Assembly: GCA_003554685.1 (NCBI GenBank)
Contig: PWHA01000264.1
Location: 1 to 6,433 of the forward strand
Source: Halanaerobiaceae bacterium
GTDB lineage: Bacteria > Bacillota > Halanaerobiia > Halanaerobiales > Halarsenatibacteraceae
Direction: 5' to 3'
Length of the DNA stretch: 6,433 nt
Shown here in pieces: positions 5,104 to 6,433 of this stretch. Positions within the stretch are counted from its first letter, which is position 1; each line of letters starts with the position of its first letter. The notes under the pieces were generated by a model. It had not been told where the DNA came from, made no database searches, and was given only the letters and a program-made list of their open reading frames with translations. Position numbers and translations under genes: made by a program.

Positions 5104-6261
5104 TTAAGCTCTATCCTCCACCTTGCTGGAACGGTTGAATATCTGAGCTTTGATAAAGGCAAAGAACTGGCTCATACCTCCAGGATAAAAAATCATAACC
5201 AGCATCAGCAAAATACCATAGATGACAAATCTCATAGCCATCAGAGGTCGGAGGTATTCAAAAACAGGGATAATTATAAAGGCAGCCAGCAGACCACCCC
5301 AGATACTCCCCCGTCCTCCAATATATGCCAGGGCCAGAACCTCTACCGTCTCCCGGGTATGCATGACAGCCGGTGTCAAAATTCCCACGAAATGGCCGTA
5401 AAATCCCCCGACCACCCCGGCCAGAGCACAGGAAATGGTAAAGTTTATTATTTTGTATTTGGTGGAATTTACTCCCACCGAGTGAGCGGCATCCTGATTC
5501 TGTCCAATTGCTTTAAAAGCCACCCCCATTTTCCCCTTGGTCAAACGATGAAAAATAATATAGGATAAAACGGTGATCACGAAAATCGTATAAAAATAAG
5601 GAGTGCGATCGGGGGTGGCAAAGAGCGGTCGAACTCTCAATCCCAGCCAGCCTCTTGTCAGATCAACCAGATTGGCTGTCATAGCCATCAGGGTTAATCC
5701 AACAAACCAGGCCATAACAGCTGCAAATAGTCCCCTTAAGCGCAGGGTTACAACTCCAATTAAAAAACCCATCACAGCTGCTATTACACCCCCGAATACC
5801 ATCCCCAGCCAGGGTGACATACCCAGGCGAGAAACTGTCAGAGCTGATGTATAGGCTCCCACGCCCATAATGGCTGCATAGCCAAAGTTTACAATATTTA
5901 TATATCCAACGGTAAAATCAAATCCCATGGCCAGAGTCCCAAACATCATCCCGGAAATCATCAAATGGATGATAAATCTATCTTCAATGATAAGCGGAGC
6001 CAGTCCCAGCAGAACAAAGGCCAGCAGGCTTAGAGGCCCCAGACCAATCCTGCCTAACAGGGCATTAATTCCTCCTGCTCTGCCTAATTTGCCAGATTTG
6101 CCAGATATTCCCTGTGAAACAGCCTCGATTTCTCTGGTCTTGCCGGCTGATTCAGGATTACCAGAATTTTCGCCAGCTGAGCCAGCTGTATCGGCTCTCT
6201 TTTCGCCATCCTTTATCTCTTCTGAATTATTGCCATTATTATTTATTTTATTATTATTCAT
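5104..6261 (-). CDS. livM: HAAT-family ABC transporter permease LivM with a long hydrophilic N-terminal extension
   Basis: This 385-residue inner-membrane permease carries LivM hallmarks: TVGYINIVNFGYAAIMGVGAY (117-137), the cytoplasmic coupling loop FKAIGQNQDAAHSVGVNSTK (249-268) followed by ISCALAGVVGG, and the GGRGSIWGG turn near the C-terminus. The hydrophobic core begins near residue 74. The first roughly 70 residues are a low-complexity, Asn/Gly/Ser/Glu/Lys-rich tail that starts with AAT-repeat-encoded asparagines (MNNNKINNNGNN) and should lie in the cytoplasm; most LivM proteins begin close to the first membrane helix. I chose the ATG at 6259-6261 because GGGAG lies ten bases upstream and the livH stop is only four bases away. 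A TTG frame 13 codons longer would overlap livH. A start inside the extension closer to the first helix cannot be excluded. LivM pairs with LivH to form the channel. Confidence 0.93.
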   Translation of the reverse strand: MNNNKINNNGNNSEEIKDGEKRADTAGSAGENSGNPESAGKTREIEAVSQGISGKSGKLGRAGGINALLGRIGLGPLSLLAFVLLGLAPLIIEDRFIIHLMISGMMFGTLAMGFDFTVGYINIVNFGYAAIMGVGAYTSALTVSRLGMSPWLGMVFGGVIAAVMGFLIGVVTLRLRGLFAAVMAWFVGLTLMAMTANLVDLTRGWLGLRVRPLFATPDRTPYFYTIFVITVLSYIIFHRLTKGKMGVAFKAIGQNQDAAHSVGVNSTKYKIINFTISCALAGVVGGFYGHFVGILTPAVMHTRETVEVLALAYIGGRGSIWGGLLAAFIIIPVFEYLRPLMAMRFVIYGILLMLVMIFYPGGMSQFFAFIKAQIFNRSSKVEDRA

Positions 6262-6265
6262 ATTA

Positions 6266-6433
6266 TCACTGCTCCCAGATGCCTTTGACAGCCTTGCCAA
6301 AAAGGCCGGAGGGCTTAAATATAAGGATAAAAATTATAACGGTCAGACTTACCACATCCTGCCAGCCCGAACCCAGACCATAGTAAGAAGCGGTTTCCAG
6401 AAGACCGACAATAAATCCTCCGATAATCGTACC
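6266..6433 (-). CDS. livH: HAAT-family ABC transporter permease LivH, C-terminal part only
   Basis: The gene enters from beyond the window edge, so only the last 55 residues are present, ending in TGA at 6266-6268. The translation contains TIIGGFIVGLLETAS, a glycine-rich loop (GLGSGWQD), a hydrophobic segment VVSLTVIIFILIF and KPSGLFGK. That order is the standard C-terminus of LivH permeases, where the last membrane helix is followed by a (K/R)P-x-GLFG tail. It is the first transporter gene in the visible transcript and is separated from livM by four bases, so the two permeases are translationally linked. The 55 residues are too few to judge substrate. Confidence 0.9.
   Translation of the reverse strand, partial: GTIIGGFIVGLLETASYYGLGSGWQDVVSLTVIIFILIFKPSGLFGKAVKGIWEQ
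6272..6276 (-). promoter_or_regulatory. Ribosome binding site of livM, inside the end of livH
   Basis: GGGAG on the minus strand lies ten bases before the ATG at 6259-6261. It overlaps the last livH codons and supports the ATG over the upstream TTG as the livM start. Confidence 0.6.

Noticed and set aside
6262..6300. TTG start giving livM 13 extra N-terminal residues
   Set aside because: It would overlap livH by 35 bases, whereas the ATG at 6259-6261 has a ribosome site at normal distance and a four-base gap from livH.

Overview
The window is a single co-directional cluster read entirely from the minus strand. In transcription order it holds the 3' end of a branched-chain/hydrophobic amino acid type (HAAT) permease gene livH (6266-6433), the second permease gene livM (5104-6261), an unusual 451-base gap (4653-5103), the periplasmic binding-protein gene livK (3393-4652), a 293-base gap with a strong hairpin, the two ATPase genes livG (2377-3099) and livF (1637-2353), and a complete gene of the MttB (trimethylamine methyltransferase) superfamily (57-1487). 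No plus-strand gene, RNA gene, mobile element or CRISPR array is visible. Bases 1-56, after the methyltransferase, show nothing I can support.

The organism looks like an anaerobic, salt-adapted bacterium with two membranes. MttB-superfamily proteins belong to corrinoid-dependent methyl metabolism. The Shine-Dalgarno sites are strong and Firmicutes-like. The binding protein has a plain signal peptide without a lipobox cysteine, which fits a diderm cell. Its mature part is extremely acidic (by hand count about 74 Asp+Glu against 21 Lys+Arg). G+C looks to be in the mid-to-upper forties percent by eye. A diderm halophilic Firmicute of the Halanaerobiales type would fit all of this, but that is inference and not a sequence match.

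The genes make a coherent unit. LivK captures a small solute in the periplasm, LivH and LivM form the membrane channel, LivG and LivF drive it with ATP, and the MttB-like enzyme is placed to demethylate the imported compound. The simplest hypothesis is a transporter recruited for a methylated amine such as a betaine, rather than for leucine-type amino acids. No corrinoid protein or reactivase gene lies inside the window.

The least ordinary part is the livM-livK gap. It has a near-homopurine (on the mRNA strand) tandem array with an exact 24-base period, which encodes an 8-residue Lys/Arg/Glu/Ala repeat. An orphan perfect Shine-Dalgarno sequence lies upstream of the array. Downstream of it, two small overlapping reading frames run into the livK start codon. 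This could be a decayed or very small charged-repeat gene, or a spacer/regulatory tract. The predicted ATPase pair is also notable: its degenerate residues all fall on the same composite nucleotide site.
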